From Alphaproteobacteria bacterium (GTDB lineage: Bacteria > Pseudomonadota > Alphaproteobacteria > RF32 > CAG-239): DNA of 64,000 nucleotides. Position numbers and translations under genes: made by a program. Positions 63,610 to 64,000 of the stretch are shown here, in pieces (the stretch's first letter is position 1; every line of letters starts with the position of its first letter). The stretch is from positions 186,001 through 250,000 of the forward strand of contig SUUZ01000001.1 in the NCBI GenBank assembly GCA_015062235.1. The letters run 5' to 3'. The notes beneath the pieces are model-generated. The model was not told the DNA's origin. It searched no databases and was given only the letters and a program-made list of their open reading frames with translations.

Positions 63610-64000
63610 CTAATTTAATCCTTCAACAACATCTGCCAAGCGTTCAGCTGCATCAACAATCGCCAATTCTTTTACAGATTTCGACATATCCTTCATTATT
63701 TGAGGATTTTCCATAAAATCTTTTAAAATTTTAACCATTTTATCAATAGTAAAATCTTTTTGCTCAATAACCAAAGCTGCGTTATTTTTAGCAAAATCCA
63801 ACGCATTATAATATTGATGATTATCTGCTGCTATAGGCAAAGGAACCAAAACTGATGGCAATCCAGCTGCTGCAATTTCATAAACAGATGAAGCTCCTGC
63901 TCGAGAAACAATAATATCAGCCTTTTTATATAGCTCAGGCATATTTTCAAAAAATGAATTAATAGTAACATCTGAAATTACATTTTTATACAGAAATTCT
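63610..64000 (-). CDS. murG: MurG glycosyltransferase, C-terminal part (cut by window edge)
   Basis: The minus strand is open from the window edge to the stop at 63610, about 130 codons. ADIIVSRAGASSVYEIAAAGLPSVLVPLPIAADNHQ-type sequence, with the Glu of YEIAA and the NHQY motif, is the UDP-GlcNAc-binding C-terminal domain of MurG, which adds GlcNAc to lipid I to make lipid II. An internal ATG at 63942 is not the start; the frame continues in the family pattern beyond it. First seen gene of the murG-murB-ftsQ-ftsA-ftsZ run. Confidence 0.94.
   Translation of the reverse strand, partial: EFLYKNVISDVTINSFFENMPELYKKADIIVSRAGASSVYEIAAAGLPSVLVPLPIAADNHQYYNALDFAKNNAALVIEQKDFTIDKMVKILKDFMENPQIMKDMSKSVKELAIVDAAERLADVVEGLN

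Overview
This is an AT-rich chromosomal segment of an alphaproteobacterium, probably an anaerobic or microaerophilic host-associated relative of the Rhodospirillales. That placement is inferred from gene content. Alphaproteobacterial cell-cycle genes are present: MipZ, a CckA-type hybrid kinase directly after fliQ-fliR-flhB, an HdaA-like protein, and FtsZ with a long C-terminal tail. The single-chain pyruvate:ferredoxin oxidoreductase points to low-oxygen carbon metabolism. Most of the window is ordinary housekeeping DNA, and convergent genes are usually separated by clear hairpin terminators.

Layout. 1-5.4 kb: the edge of an unknown gene, an OprB-like porin, a three-gene set (retropepsin-like lipoprotein, inactive 7TM-transglutaminase, RimK-like ATP-grasp ligase) and a cyclophilin. 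5.4-12.5 kb: small membrane proteins, a soluble lytic transglycosylase with two related exported cysteine-patterned proteins, a family-4 uracil-DNA glycosylase and a TPR lipoprotein. 12.5-16.1 kb: tRNA-Leu, tig, clpP, clpX. 16.2-23.5 kb: a second TPR lipoprotein, a YcgN-like protein, a UPF0104 membrane protein, tRNA-Gly and tRNA-Phe, ogt, a small serine recombinase with a palindromic site, prfC and a parvulin. 23.6-31 kb: secA, a small exported protein, a flotillin-like gene remnant and the large PFOR gene with a structured leader. 31-42.4 kb: tandem YdcF-like paralogs, an orphan, a pepA/M29 aminopeptidase pair, an HNH/SUKH gene pair joined to tsaC, HdeD, NhaA, and an ECF-sigma/Spy envelope-stress operon.

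42.5-47.1 kb is the accessory part. Next to tRNA-Gln lie two serine recombinase fragments, both without their catalytic N-termini and joined head to head, followed by a type II restriction-modification pair (HpaII-like endonuclease with a C5 cytosine methyltransferase) and an orphan with a strong promoter. 47.1-64 kb returns to core genes: mutT, tRNA-His, a D,D-carboxypeptidase with SPOR domain, mipZ, pgm, a GH114-like protein, fliQ-fliR-flhB-cckA-hdaA, and on the other strand murG-murB-ftsQ-ftsA-ftsZ.

The most interesting candidates are the HNH/SUKH pair (possible toxin-immunity module), the restriction-modification island with its recombinase debris, the ECF-sigma operon with no recognisable anti-sigma factor, the two exported cysteine-patterned paralogs, and the palindrome in front of the intact serine recombinase. 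All calls come from reading the sequence; no database search was run.
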